In this document: piece after piece, positions 40,200 to 49,663 of the stretch
Position numbering within the stretch: position 1 is the stretch's first letter
How the letters are laid out: each line of letters begins with the position of its first letter
Assembly (NCBI RefSeq): GCF_000689375.1
Contig: NZ_CBQZ010000001.1
Location: 248,001 to 312,000, forward strand
Reading direction: 5' to 3'
From: Cardinium endosymbiont cBtQ1 of Bemisia tabaci
Lineage (GTDB): Bacteria > Bacteroidota > Bacteroidia > Cytophagales > Amoebophilaceae
DNA: 64,000 bases
Notes under the pieces: model-generated
Database searches by the model: none
Told to the model about the DNA's origin: nothing
Seen by the model: only the letters and a program-made list of their open reading frames with translations
Position numbers and translations under genes: made by a program

Positions 40200-41665
40200 T
40201 TGCAATTGTATAAAAAATTTTCTCATGCCCTATCGGTAATATCTTGCTTTATTGTATGGTGTACTTCTTGTAATCAGTTAACCAGATATGGTATGCAGTC
40301 TATCCATGAGGGGGTGCATGAGGCTGAAGATATTCCAGTGAATAAAGGAAATAGGTATGGTAACACTCCTCTTCATATTGCAGCGCAAAGTGGTAATGAA
40401 AGAGAAGTAAGGAATTTACTAAAAGTTCAAGGAATTCAGGTCAATAAAAAAAGTCATTCTGGAAGTACCCCTCTTCATTTGGCAGCACAAAATGGTCATG
40501 AACAAGTGGTTAAAGCGCTACTGGAAGTGCCAGGTATTGACGTCAATGAAGGTACTGAAATTGGCAATACCCCTCTTCATTATGCAGTACGCAACAATAA
40601 TCTAAACGTAGTAGAAATTCTACTGGAAAGGAAACTTTTGGGTATTAAAATAAATGCAAAAAACATTAATGGAGATACGCCACTGCACATTGCCGCACAA
40701 CATGGTCATATAGAAATCGTTAGAGTACTACTAAAGGCTGAGGCCATTTTGGTTAATCCAATAGGTGCTAATCGGAATACCCCCCTTCATACTGCAGCAA
40801 AAAATGGCCGTGTAGAAGTAGTTATGGCGCTACTGGCATTCCCAGGTATTGAGGTACATGGAAAAAATATTAATGCAGATACGCCACTACATCTTGCAGC
40901 AGAAAATGGCTATGAAGAAGTCGTCAAAGTGCTACTGGCGTTTCCAGGTATTGAGGTAGATGCAAAAGGTAACAATGCAGATACGCCGCTTCATGATGCA
41001 GCAAAAAACGGTCATGTAGAAGTGGTTAGAACACTACTTTCATCTGGTGCTAATTTAAACGCAAAAAATAATGATAATGCTACTCCATTGCATCATGCAG
41101 CATGTAATGGTCATGTAGGTGTATTTAACACGCTACTAGAAAACAAAGGTATAGGTGTGCTCATCAATCCAAAAGATAGGTATGGTAGTACTCCACTACA
41201 TCGTGCCATACAGTATAGGTTGTCAGTATGCTACTGTTAGCAGGTATTGATGTCAATGTAAAAGATAATGATAATGCTACTCCGCTGCATCATGCAGCAT
41301 GTAATGGCCATGTAGGTTTATTTAACACGCTACTAGAAAATAAAGATATAGGTATGCTCATTAATGCAAAAGATAGGTATGGTAGTACTCCGTTGCATCG
41401 TGCTATACAATATGGTCATGAAGCGATTGTAAGCGTTTTGCTGTCAGCGGATGCTGATGTCAATGCCAAAGATGATGAAGGAGATACTCCATTGCATTAT
41501 GCAGCAATATATAATCGTGTAAGTACCATTGGTGCATTACTTCAGGAAGGATTAATTGATATTCAATCAATAAATAATAAAGGAGATACCCCACTACATA
41601 TTGCATCAAAAAATGGACATGTGGCTTGCATAGCTATTCTAGAAAATGCTATGCAAGCTAAATGA
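40200..41665 (+). pseudogene. Ankyrin-repeat protein gene, split by a frameshift
   Basis: Two overlapping frames (40200-41240, 346 aa; 41228-41665, 145 aa) encode one run of about 13 ankyrin repeats (NTPLHIAAQSGN-type units of ~34 residues). A signal-like N terminus (MQLYKKFSHALSVISCFIVW) starts at a TTG; a lipoprotein Cys is possible (CTSCNQ). The first frame ends in RAIQYRLSVCYC, whereas the parallel repeat reads RAIQYGHEAIVSVLL, so a small deletion near 41215 breaks the gene. The segment around 41060-41215 is repeated at 41262-41415, so the break lies at a duplication junction. Confidence 0.8.
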
Positions 41666-42044
41666 TAAAAACACTTATTGGTTCTGTTGTCTTTTTTATA
41701 TTTAAAAAATACATCCACCCCTCTGTTTCCCTGCGTTAAGTCTTAAGTCCAGTAAGTTAATCAATCGAATTAACTTTTTACTTTGTAAGGCTCGATATAA
41801 TTCGTCTAGGCGACTAATATATTTCTACTAATTTTCATATATTTATAATTGATTCCTTTAGTGATTTGTTCTACAATTTGAATTACTCAATTCAAAACCC
41901 AAAGGATCTTTTTCAATCCGTTTTAATCCGTTTTTTAACAAGCTAATATCAAGTTCAGTTTAAAGGATACTTCTATCCCATCCGGCTAAATGAATATATT
42001 AGCCCGATGGGCGTAATATCATTGAACAAATAAATGCCATCAAT
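41666..42044. other. 379-bp gap with an IS982-type end relic
   Basis: The stretch 41815-41965 resembles the 5' leader and end of IS982 on the minus strand (taatatatttctactaattt, a ttcctttagtgatttg block, an aacccaaaggatctttttc block and an end-like ATATCAAGTTCAGTTT), diverged and without a gene. Nothing else is recognised in the gap. Confidence 0.5.
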
Positions 42045-43670
42045 ATGCCACAAAAGATTAAAAAAGAGTTAATAGAACGATTACTTACTGATCCTGATAT
42101 ATCATTTACTAGTCAAGGTAATTATGTAGAGGTACCCAATAGGTCAAACCCAGAAGGTTTTAGTCAATCATTGGCTTTATTACTTTCGGAGATACCAGTC
42201 ATACATTCAGCACAAAAGCCAGAGTTTTTGGTCCATTTCTTCCTTGGTGCTGCACTGACATTACCTTATACTAAGTTAATGGCTGAATTAGATGTACAAG
42301 ATATATACTTTAAATTAGATAATCCGAAAGATTCTAAGTGGCTTAAACTGGTATTCAGCATACGGGAGAACATAAACGGGAAAGATAATTATAAAGCAAA
42401 GTTTATAATAATTAATCGTGGAGATCAGTCAGATAATATTAGATTTACTAATGAAGAAATAAAGGAAATTTATCGTCTATTATCAACAAACGGGGATTGG
42501 AATGGAGATACAAAAAACCAATATGGTCATATATTGTATATTGATAAGCCTAAATATAAAACAGATAAAGGATTTAAATTAAGCATATTACCAGAAGAAG
42601 GTATTCAACGATTTAATCCACAATCTTTTCAAGGTAGTAGTAGCTCTGAACCCACTTTTACAAAAGTTAAAAAGCACTTTGATGAATCAGATTTTGGTGA
42701 AAATCTGGATAAACTAAGCTCGAGTGATGTAAAAAATGTAAAAAAGGGTACAGAAGGTATTTTTAAACTCCTTGGAAATATATATACGCATAAAGATTAT
42801 ACGAAAGTATTAGGCCAATCAGAGGCAGCGTATCATGGATTTATATATGGTTTTTTTCGATCCAACGCTAAATATAAATATGCACTGGATTGTTATGTAG
42901 AGCGGATAGCAGGCAAGGGGTATGCTGATTTAATATTATTATCGCGTAAATCAGATGAGGCAGCAGACGATAAAAATATTCCAAGTAATAAGGAAAAGCG
43001 ATCTATTCCAATAATTGTTGAAATAAAGTCAGGAGGGGGAGCAGATCAAGCAATAGAACAGATCAATCAAGTAGGTTACATATATAATTTACCAAATATT
43101 AGAACCAATGCCGAAGATGCAGTGATAGTAGGCGTAGACTTTAATAAAAATGATAAAAATGATAAAACAGCAGATCATAGCAACGATCAGAAAATTAGTG
43201 ATGTAAAAGTAGAAACAAGGTGTATAGATACTTTTGAAAGAAGTTTAATAGCTGATTTAGTAGTTGATATTAAGGATAATAAGTCAAATGATGAAATCAA
43301 AACTAATATCAAAAAAAATATCAAGCATTTGTATTACTCATCTATTAAGAGTACAGAGCATCATTTTTTACGTAATGTATTATTAGGAGAAGTTATTACA
43401 CTAAATGCTGACTTAGTAGACACAAGCCATGTATTTACATATACATCTCAATTTATTAATGATAAAGTAACCACTATTATACTGAAGCAAAAGGGTAGAA
43501 AAGCAGGTATCATACTCAATATTATAGAGAGTAATGGAGAGCCGAATACTCGATCCAAATCAACCTATCAGGCTGAAGGTACGACTTTTGATCAAAATAA
43601 GATAGTTCCTGTTGATACCAAATTAGGTATTGAAAATGTATGCGTAGTTACTATGAGAGCCTGTAAATGA
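42045..43670 (+). CDS. PD-(D/E)XK nuclease-like protein with three related modules
   Basis: A 541-aa cytosolic-looking protein. The middle module (~residues 257-370) has a PDDEXK_9-type core: SEAAYHGFIYGFF, KGYADLILL with Asp ~295, and IPIIVEIKSGGGADQAIEQI with the E-x-K pair at ~326/328. The regions at ~56-130 (EFLVHFFLGAALTL ... AKFIIINRG) and ~432-541 (EHHFLRNVLLGEVITL ... AGIILNIIE) look like the same layout without the catalytic residues. No AAA-ATPase domain precedes, unlike most family members. Function unknown; not recognised as a known toxin. Confidence 0.65.
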   Translation: MPQKIKKELIERLLTDPDISFTSQGNYVEVPNRSNPEGFSQSLALLLSEIPVIHSAQKPEFLVHFFLGAALTLPYTKLMAELDVQDIYFKLDNPKDSKWLKLVFSIRENINGKDNYKAKFIIINRGDQSDNIRFTNEEIKEIYRLLSTNGDWNGDTKNQYGHILYIDKPKYKTDKGFKLSILPEEGIQRFNPQSFQGSSSSEPTFTKVKKHFDESDFGENLDKLSSSDVKNVKKGTEGIFKLLGNIYTHKDYTKVLGQSEAAYHGFIYGFFRSNAKYKYALDCYVERIAGKGYADLILLSRKSDEAADDKNIPSNKEKRSIPIIVEIKSGGGADQAIEQINQVGYIYNLPNIRTNAEDAVIVGVDFNKNDKNDKTADHSNDQKISDVKVETRCIDTFERSLIADLVVDIKDNKSNDEIKTNIKKNIKHLYYSSIKSTEHHFLRNVLLGEVITLNADLVDTSHVFTYTSQFINDKVTTIILKQKGRKAGIILNIIESNGEPNTRSKSTYQAEGTTFDQNKIVPVDTKLGIENVCVVTMRACK

Positions 43671-43689
43671 TTTTGTGTAAGTGCCGTTT

Positions 43690-44123
43690 TTAGTAGAATC
43701 GTTCATCAAATTCTATAGCGAATCGATTCATAGCCGCTCTCCAATCATGTAAAGCCATAGTCCACTTTTGTGATGCCTTTTGTATGGCTAAATATACTAC
43801 TTTTAATGCAGATTGGTCATTAGGAAAAATCTTACGGTTATTGATTGATTTTCTAATAACACTATTGAGTGATTCTATGGCATTAGTCGTATAAATGATT
43901 TTTCGTATTTCGTCAGGATAGTCAAAAATAGTTATAATGTTACTCCAATTTTTATGCCATGCACGACTAATTGCTGGATATTTTTTATCCCATTTGTCAC
44001 TAAAAATAAGAAGTGCTTCTTCGGCTTGATCAAGAGAAATAGCGCGATAAATAACTTTAAGATCCGATGCAACGGACTTCATGTCCTTATAGGGTACATA
44101 GCGTAACGAATTACGAATAAGTA
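43690..44123 (-). pseudogene. IS256-family transposase, 3' part
   Basis: From the break with IS copy C the frame reads IRNSLRYVPYKDMKSVASDL then TTNAIESLNSVIRKSINNRKIF, the conserved IS256 C-terminal half with the catalytic Glu (AIESLN). The 5' part continues at 47673-47789 beyond a group II intron; the N-terminal part of the gene is missing from the window. It ends at 43690 (FDERFY). Confidence 0.85.
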
Positions 44124-45679
44124 GTCGGCCCTGAAATACCATATAATTATTTGTTAATCAGCAAATAAATGGTTAAATTTATATATGGTTAATAACCAGT
44201 TTTTAGGTTGTTTTGTATAAAAAGCTTGCAAAATAAGGATGAAATCTAAGAAAATAAATAATAGCCTTGAGCGTTTGTTTGAGCAACGCTTATCTAGTTT
44301 TCTCAACCCGAAACATCCATTATTCCAGTTATCTGATTCGATTCCTTTTCACTCCTTATCATCAGATTTAGACCGCGGTTTTAGCTATGGACCTGGTCAA
44401 CCTCCTTTGCCTATTCGTTTAATTATAGGTCTTCTCATTATCAGTCATATGTATAATATTTCTGATGAACAAGTAGTGGTTAGATGGGTAGAAAACCCTT
44501 ATTGGCAATACTTTTGTGGATATGATTATTTTCAGTTTAAGATGCCTTGTAACCCCAGTTCATTGACCCGTTGGCGCCATAGATTAGGTCAAGAAGGTCT
44601 CAATAAGATTTTATCTATGACTATAGACTTAAGCGCTAAAAAAAAAGTACTGACCCGAAAAGAACTTGAAAAAGTTATAGCTGATACTACTGTAATGGAG
44701 AAAAATATCCGTTACCCAACTGACTCTTCTTTGCTTAATAAATCCAGAGAAAAATTGGTCAGTATAGCCAAGAAAACAGGTATTAAACTGCGTCAAACTT
44801 ATCAGCGTTTAGGTCTATCTATCAAACGTAAAGTTGATTGCTATGCTCATGCTAAACAGTATAAACGTTTATCTAAAGGCATTAAAACATTAAAAACCTA
44901 TCTTGGTAGAGTAGTCAGAGATGTAGAACGTTCTATACAATCCTCTGATGATCTAATACGGAATCAATTTACCAATCTACTATCTATAAGTAAAAAACTT
45001 ATAAACCAATACAAAAAAAGTAAAGATAAAATTTATAGCATCCATGAACCATCCGTCTACTGTGTAAGTAAAGGTAAGTCTAAACATCCTTATGAGTTTG
45101 GTTGCAAGGTACAATTTACAGTAACGCAATAAAAAAGGTTTAATTGTTTCAACAGAAGCAATAACATCCTAATGACTTACGATGGCCATACTTTGCTAGA
45201 AGAGTTTATTACAAGCCGAGCAATTATCTGGTACCAAAGTAAAGTATGCTTTTGTAGATAAAGCCTACCGGGGTAATAATATACCTGTTAGTGAATGTAA
45301 TATATTTATAAGTGGTTCTAAAAGGGGAATAACGCCTGCTCTAAAAAAAGCTATAAAAAGAAGATCTTCTATTGAACCGCATATTGGTCATATGAAATCC
45401 GATGGTAAATTATCTGTTAACTATTTGAAAGGTATTCTAGGAGATAAACTTAACGTTATTTTATGTGCTATTGCTCATAACCTACGACTGATTACAAGAA
45501 AGTTATTCTTAACACACTCACAATCACATAAATTAAAACCTATATAATTAAAATTCTTAATCCAAAACCAGTTATACCTATATCTTGGGTAGGAAAAATA
45601 GAGCGCCTGCTAAACCATAAATATTGTAAAAAAAGATCCATTCAATAAATTTATTCAAAAAAAATATTTCAGGGCCGAC
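44124..45679 (+). mobile_element. TCGGC-type IS5-family element, copy C
   Basis: A 1556-bp copy with the standard ends and a perfect 6-bp target duplication TAAGTA (44118-44123 and 45680-45685). It inserted at the junction of the group II intron 3' end and the IS256 gene, so it is the youngest of the three. Confidence 0.92.
44239..45547 (+). pseudogene. IS5-family transposase of copy C, frameshifted
   Basis: This copy reads through the A9 run (an extra A just before, SAKKKVLTRKELEK) and gives 297 aa in one frame (44239-45132), then fails at ACGCAATAA (extra A, QFTVTQ-stop). Further indels follow near 45160-45200. The end (FVDKAYRG, IEPHIGHMKSDGKLS) is intact in one frame to 45547. It is the best template for rebuilding the full protein together with copy D. 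Confidence 0.85.
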
Positions 45680-45733
45680 TAAGTAGAGTAAGGAAGAGGC
45701 GCCTAGTTTCCCGGTTTCCCCTACCTCCTCATC

Positions 45734-45767
45734 AAACCGTACGTGAAGTTTTCCTTCATACGGCTTT
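45734..45767 (-). ncRNA. Group II intron domain V
   Basis: A 34-nt hairpin (minus strand AGCCGTATGAAGG, GAAA-like loop, CTTCACGTACGGTTT) with the catalytic AGC triad in its 5' strand; it lies 51 nt from the intron 3' end, followed by a domain VI-like stem. It is the ribozyme core. Confidence 0.8.
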
Positions 45768-45812
45768 CCGATGATCAACGCGAATGTCAACATACACGCA
45801 GCATGCGAAGCC

Positions 45813-47123
45813 TTACCAACTATAGCTAAGATGACCACTGACTTTGTATAGTCCTTGGGTATGTAGCTCATTGGTTGATAGCCATTCATACTTTCTTTTC
45901 TTTGCCATATGTTTGACTCGGTTCCAGAGATTTAGCTTTCTAACAACATATCGGTCTATCTTTCTAAATTGTATTGCGCTATTAAGCCAATTATAATAAT
46001 TAGCCCATCCTCGCAATATTGGATTTAGGTAGTTGATTTTATGAGCCAGGGATGGTTGATAGTCTCTACCAATTTCTTTTCTGATCTTATTTCTTAATGC
46101 TGACATGGATTTTCTTGTAGGAAAACCGTAACAAAATTGTTTATCAGAAGACCTTCTGCTTTTGTTCAATACCATCCTTACGCCTAAAAAATTAAACCCT
46201 TTTTCAGCTTCCGTAATTTCTGTCTTTTCTTCTGAAAGAGTTAATCGTAATTTACTTAGCATTTGCTTTAATGATTCCATATACGGAAATGGGTCTTTAT
46301 CTCTGATCAGAATTATAAAATCATCACAGTACCTCACTATTTGAGTATCCCATTCATTATGTTGCTGACGCCAGTATTTATCTAGACTATGTAGGTATAT
46401 ATTAGCAAGTAGCGGTGATATAACTGATCCTTGTGGGGTACCTTTATCAGATAAAGAAGTTTTATCTTGCTTGAATACAGAATGAACGAGCCATCCTTTA
46501 ATGATTCTTATAATCCACTTATCTCTAATTCTGCGTTGTATTAACTTCAATAGAATTTCGTGATTGATAGTGTCAAAATAAGACGATATATCAGCGTCTA
46601 TTACTGTCCTATATCCATAGGTTACCCACTTCCTTACTGCTTTTATAGCATCTTGACAATTGCGTTTTGGCCTAAATCCATAAGATCCTTCTAGAAAGTT
46701 AGATTCGAATATTGGTTCTATTATCAAATTGACCGCTCCTTGTATTACTCTATCTTTTACAATAGGTATACCAAGTGGTCTAAGTTTACCATTGCTTTTT
46801 CGGATATATACTCGTTTCACTGAGCTAGGTTTATATTGCTTACTAAGAAGTTCTTTTTGAATCTCTTGTAAGAATTTTATTACACCATATTCCTTGATTG
46901 CAAGTATAGTCCTGCCATCCACCCCAGGAGCACCTTTATTCTTTTGTACCCGAAGCCATGAAACCCATAATACTTCTATTTCACAAACCTTATCATATAG
47001 AATGCCAAATGTTCTCTTTTGATCCTTCTTGGCTGCTTGATGTAATTTATTTTGTAGTACCCGAACTTTTTCTAGGGCGCTTTGAGCAAAGGTTTTATCC
47101 TCTGCAGTCACCAATTCCTCCAT
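45813..47123 (-). CDS. ltrA: Group II intron reverse transcriptase/maturase (LtrA type)
   Basis: A 436-aa protein encoded in intron domain IV. Fingers-palm: GAPGVDGRTI, RPLGIPIVKDRVIQGAV, GSYGFRPKRNCQDAI, DADISSYFDTI, GTPQGSVISPLLANI, and the active site IVRYCDDFIIL, where the usual YADD is YCDD with both aspartates kept. Maturase X domain: LNPILRGWANYYNW. No HNH endonuclease domain follows, so target-primed insertion would rely on other strands. The frame is open from start to stop, which makes this one of the few intact mobile-element genes in the window. Confidence 0.92.
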   Translation of the reverse strand: MEELVTAEDKTFAQSALEKVRVLQNKLHQAAKKDQKRTFGILYDKVCEIEVLWVSWLRVQKNKGAPGVDGRTILAIKEYGVIKFLQEIQKELLSKQYKPSSVKRVYIRKSNGKLRPLGIPIVKDRVIQGAVNLIIEPIFESNFLEGSYGFRPKRNCQDAIKAVRKWVTYGYRTVIDADISSYFDTINHEILLKLIQRRIRDKWIIRIIKGWLVHSVFKQDKTSLSDKGTPQGSVISPLLANIYLHSLDKYWRQQHNEWDTQIVRYCDDFIILIRDKDPFPYMESLKQMLSKLRLTLSEEKTEITEAEKGFNFLGVRMVLNKSRRSSDKQFCYGFPTRKSMSALRNKIRKEIGRDYQPSLAHKINYLNPILRGWANYYNWLNSAIQFRKIDRYVVRKLNLWNRVKHMAKKRKYEWLSTNELHTQGLYKVSGHLSYSW

Positions 47124-47672
47124 ACTTAATAAATTTTGATCAAAGTAGGGGCCCTTCCTTCCTGTAAGGTTATGTTGTCCTTACTATCATCAGTATTATG
47201 GCCCCCTCCGACTTCCTTAAATGCAGTACTTAGTATTTCATATTTTTTTTACCTTATAACCAGTACATTATAAATATTACAATCCATGTGCACCTAAGGA
47301 TCTCCCAAGTTACTGCACAAACATTCTCAATATGTCGCCGTTTTGACGCGGAGAAGTAGACTAGTGGTATCACCTTTATTTCCACTAATCTTGCTGCCTT
47401 TACCCGTACATCAGAGGCGATCAGCACTTCTTTCTTCTAGCTCTCCCACTAATACCTGCTAGATATGTAATTACGACGCTACTAATTACGTTCATTTTCA
47501 TTACGACCTATTGATTTGCCCGCTGACCCAAAGTGGGTGTTGGTCATGCATTGTCAGACATGCTTCATACCAGCAGCTTACGCCGCTAGCATCTGTCTCA
47601 GGCTATCCAACTTAAAGGTTTTATTGGTAGGAGAACCTTTCATCTCCTTTGTCTGTGCCATACTTGGCACGC

Positions 47673-47789
47673 GATGAACAATACATAACTGAATTTTCGT
47701 TTTTGGAAATACTGTATTAATAGCATCTGGAAATCCTGTTAATCCATCAACACAAGCAATAAAAATATCCTTAATACCACGATTATTTA
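47673..47789 (-). pseudogene. IS256-family transposase, middle part (5' exon side of intron)
   Basis: On the minus strand it reads NNRGIKDIFIACVDGLTGFP then DAINTVFPKTKIQLCIVH, the conserved IS256 region with the second catalytic Asp (CVDGL). It continues into 44123 once the intron and IS copy C are removed. Its upstream part is cut off by IS copy D at 47790. Confidence 0.85.
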
Positions 47790-49347
47790 GTCGGCCCTGA
47801 AATATTATTTTTGAATAAATTTATTGAATGGATCTTTTTTTACAATATTTATGGTTTAGCAGGCGCTCTATTTTTCCTACCCAAGATATAGGTATAACTG
47901 GTTTTGGATTAAGAATTTTAATTATATAGGTTTTAATTTATGTGATTGTGAGTGTGTTAAGAATAACTTTCTTGTAATCAGTCGTAGGTTATGAGCAATA
48001 GCACATAAAATAACGTTAAGTTTATCTCCTAGAATACCTTTCAAATAGTTAACAGATAATTTACCATCGGATTTCATATGACCAATATGCGGTTCAATAG
48101 AAGATCTTCTTTTTATAGCTTTTTTTAGAGCAGGCGTTATTCCCCTTTTAGAACCACTTATAAATATATTACATTCACTAACAGGTATATTATTACCCCG
48201 GTAGGCTTTATCTACAAAAGCCATACTTTACTTTAGGTACCAGATAATTGCTCGGCTTGTAATAAACTACTTCTGCAAAGTATGGCCATCGTAAGCATTA
48301 GGATGTATTGCTTCTGTTGAAACAATTAAACCTTTTTTTAATTGCGTTACTGTAAATTGTACCTTGCAACCAAACTCATAAGGATGTTTAGACTTACCTT
48401 TACTTACACAGTAGACGGATGGTTCATGGATGCTATAAATTTTATCTTTACTTTTTTTGATTGGTTTATAAGTTTTTTACTTATAGATAGTAGATTGGTA
48501 AATTGATTCCGTATTAGATCATCAGAGGATTGTATAGAACGTTCTACATCTCTGACTACTCTACCAAGATAGGTTTTTAATGTTTTAATGCCTTTAGATA
48601 AACGTTTATACTGTTTAGCATGAGCATAGCAATCAACTTTACGTTTGATAGATAGACCTAAACGCTGATAAGTTTGACGCAGTTTAATACCTGTTTTCTT
48701 GGCTATACTGACCAATTTTTCTCTGGATTTATTAAGCAAAGAAGAGTCAGTTGGGTAACAGATATTTTTCTCCATTACAGTAGTATCAGCTATAACTTTT
48801 TCAAGTTCTTTTCGGGTCACTACTTTTTTTTTTAGCGCTAAGTATATAGTCATAGATAAAATCTTATTGAGACCTTCTTGACCTAATCTATGGCGCCAAC
48901 GGGTCAATGAACTGGGGTTACAAGGCATCTTAAACTGAAAATAATCATATCCACAAAAGTATTGCCAATAAGGGTTTTCTACCCATCTAACCACTACTTG
49001 TTCATCAGAAATATTATACATATGACTGATAATGAGAAGACCTATAATTAAACGAATAGGCAAAGGAGGTTGACCAGGTCCATAGCTAAAACCGCGGTCT
49101 AAATCTGATGCTAAGGAGTGAAAAGGAATCGAATCAGATAACTGGAATAATGGATGTTTCGGGTTGAGAAAACTAGATAAGCGTTGCTCAAACAAACGCT
49201 CAAGGCTATTATTTATTTTCTTAGATTTCATCCTTATTTTGCAAGCTTTTTATACAAAACAACCTAAAAACTAGGTTATTAACCATATATAAATTTAACC
49301 ATTTATTTGCTGATTAACAAATAATTATATGGTATTTCAGGGCCGAC
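47790..49347 (-). mobile_element. TCGGC-type IS5-family element, copy D
   Basis: A 1558-bp copy in minus orientation. Flanks are TATTTA (left) and TAATTA (right), which do not match; the left flank is IS256 and the right flank is not, so DNA has been lost or rearranged here. Confidence 0.88.
47922..49231 (-). pseudogene. IS5-family transposase of copy D, frameshifted
   Basis: Copy D has an A10 run and reads through it in frame (LALKKKVVTRKEL), giving 275 aa (48404-49231) until a missing A (LINQSKKVKIKF) shifts the frame. The C-terminal piece (47922-48224) has FVDKAYRG and IEPHIGHMKSDGKLS uninterrupted to the natural end KLKPI. Confidence 0.85.
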
Positions 49348-49368
49348 TAATTAAATAATAAATATTAT

Positions 49369-49663
49369 ATGCAAGGTGCAAATTATTCAAGTATAGTGTT
49401 GTTTGGTCTTATGTCTTTGAGTGGAGCTACTTGCCATGAATTAGTTAAACAAAAAGGATCTTCATCTAAATATAAAGTGAGTAGTGTTTCTAAATTTTCA
49501 GGTATAAGGACAAATAATCGGATCTAAAAAACAGGTATCTACTTTTGGGAACTTTGCTAAAATTATGGCCGCACAATACCCTAATTTTAAGACAAAAGAG
49601 AGAACTAGAAAAAATCAACCACAGACCCGACAGAGCCAATATAGATGTACTAAAGCCACTTAA
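49369..49663 (+). pseudogene. Small secreted lipoprotein-like protein, frameshifted
   Basis: From ATG 49369 the frame reads MQGANYSSIVLFGLMSLSGA then TCHELVKQKGSS, a signal segment with a lipobox-like LSGATC, and stops after 52 codons (TNNRI-stop, 49525). One base shift at that point opens GSKKQVSTFGNFAKIMAAQY through to a stop at 49661, so the original was probably ~98 aa. No family recognised. It lies between IS copy D and asnS, whose 3' end it touches. Confidence 0.5.

Larger units (their letters stand above)
45683..47672 (-). mobile_element. Group II intron with reverse transcriptase, inserted in IS256
   Basis: About 1990 bp on the minus strand. It holds a maturase-type reverse transcriptase (45813-47123) and a domain V hairpin at 45734-45767 (AGCCGTATGAAGG ... 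CACGTACGGTTT on the minus strand). Removing it rejoins the IS256 gene in frame (CIVH then IRNSLRYV). The 5' limit is uncertain by 2 nt: GCGTGCC or GTGCC; the 3' limit correspondingly is CTAC or ACTT. Confidence 0.85.

Noticed and set aside
42045-43670. Calling the nuclease-like protein a CifB homologue
   Set aside because: Only the modular PD-(D/E)XK layout is similar; I see no sequence match, no deubiquitinase domain and no cifA-like partner.
45578-45889. 103-aa open frame across the intron 3' end and IS end
   Set aside because: It overlaps domain V and the IS inverted repeat and has no family similarity; a chance frame.
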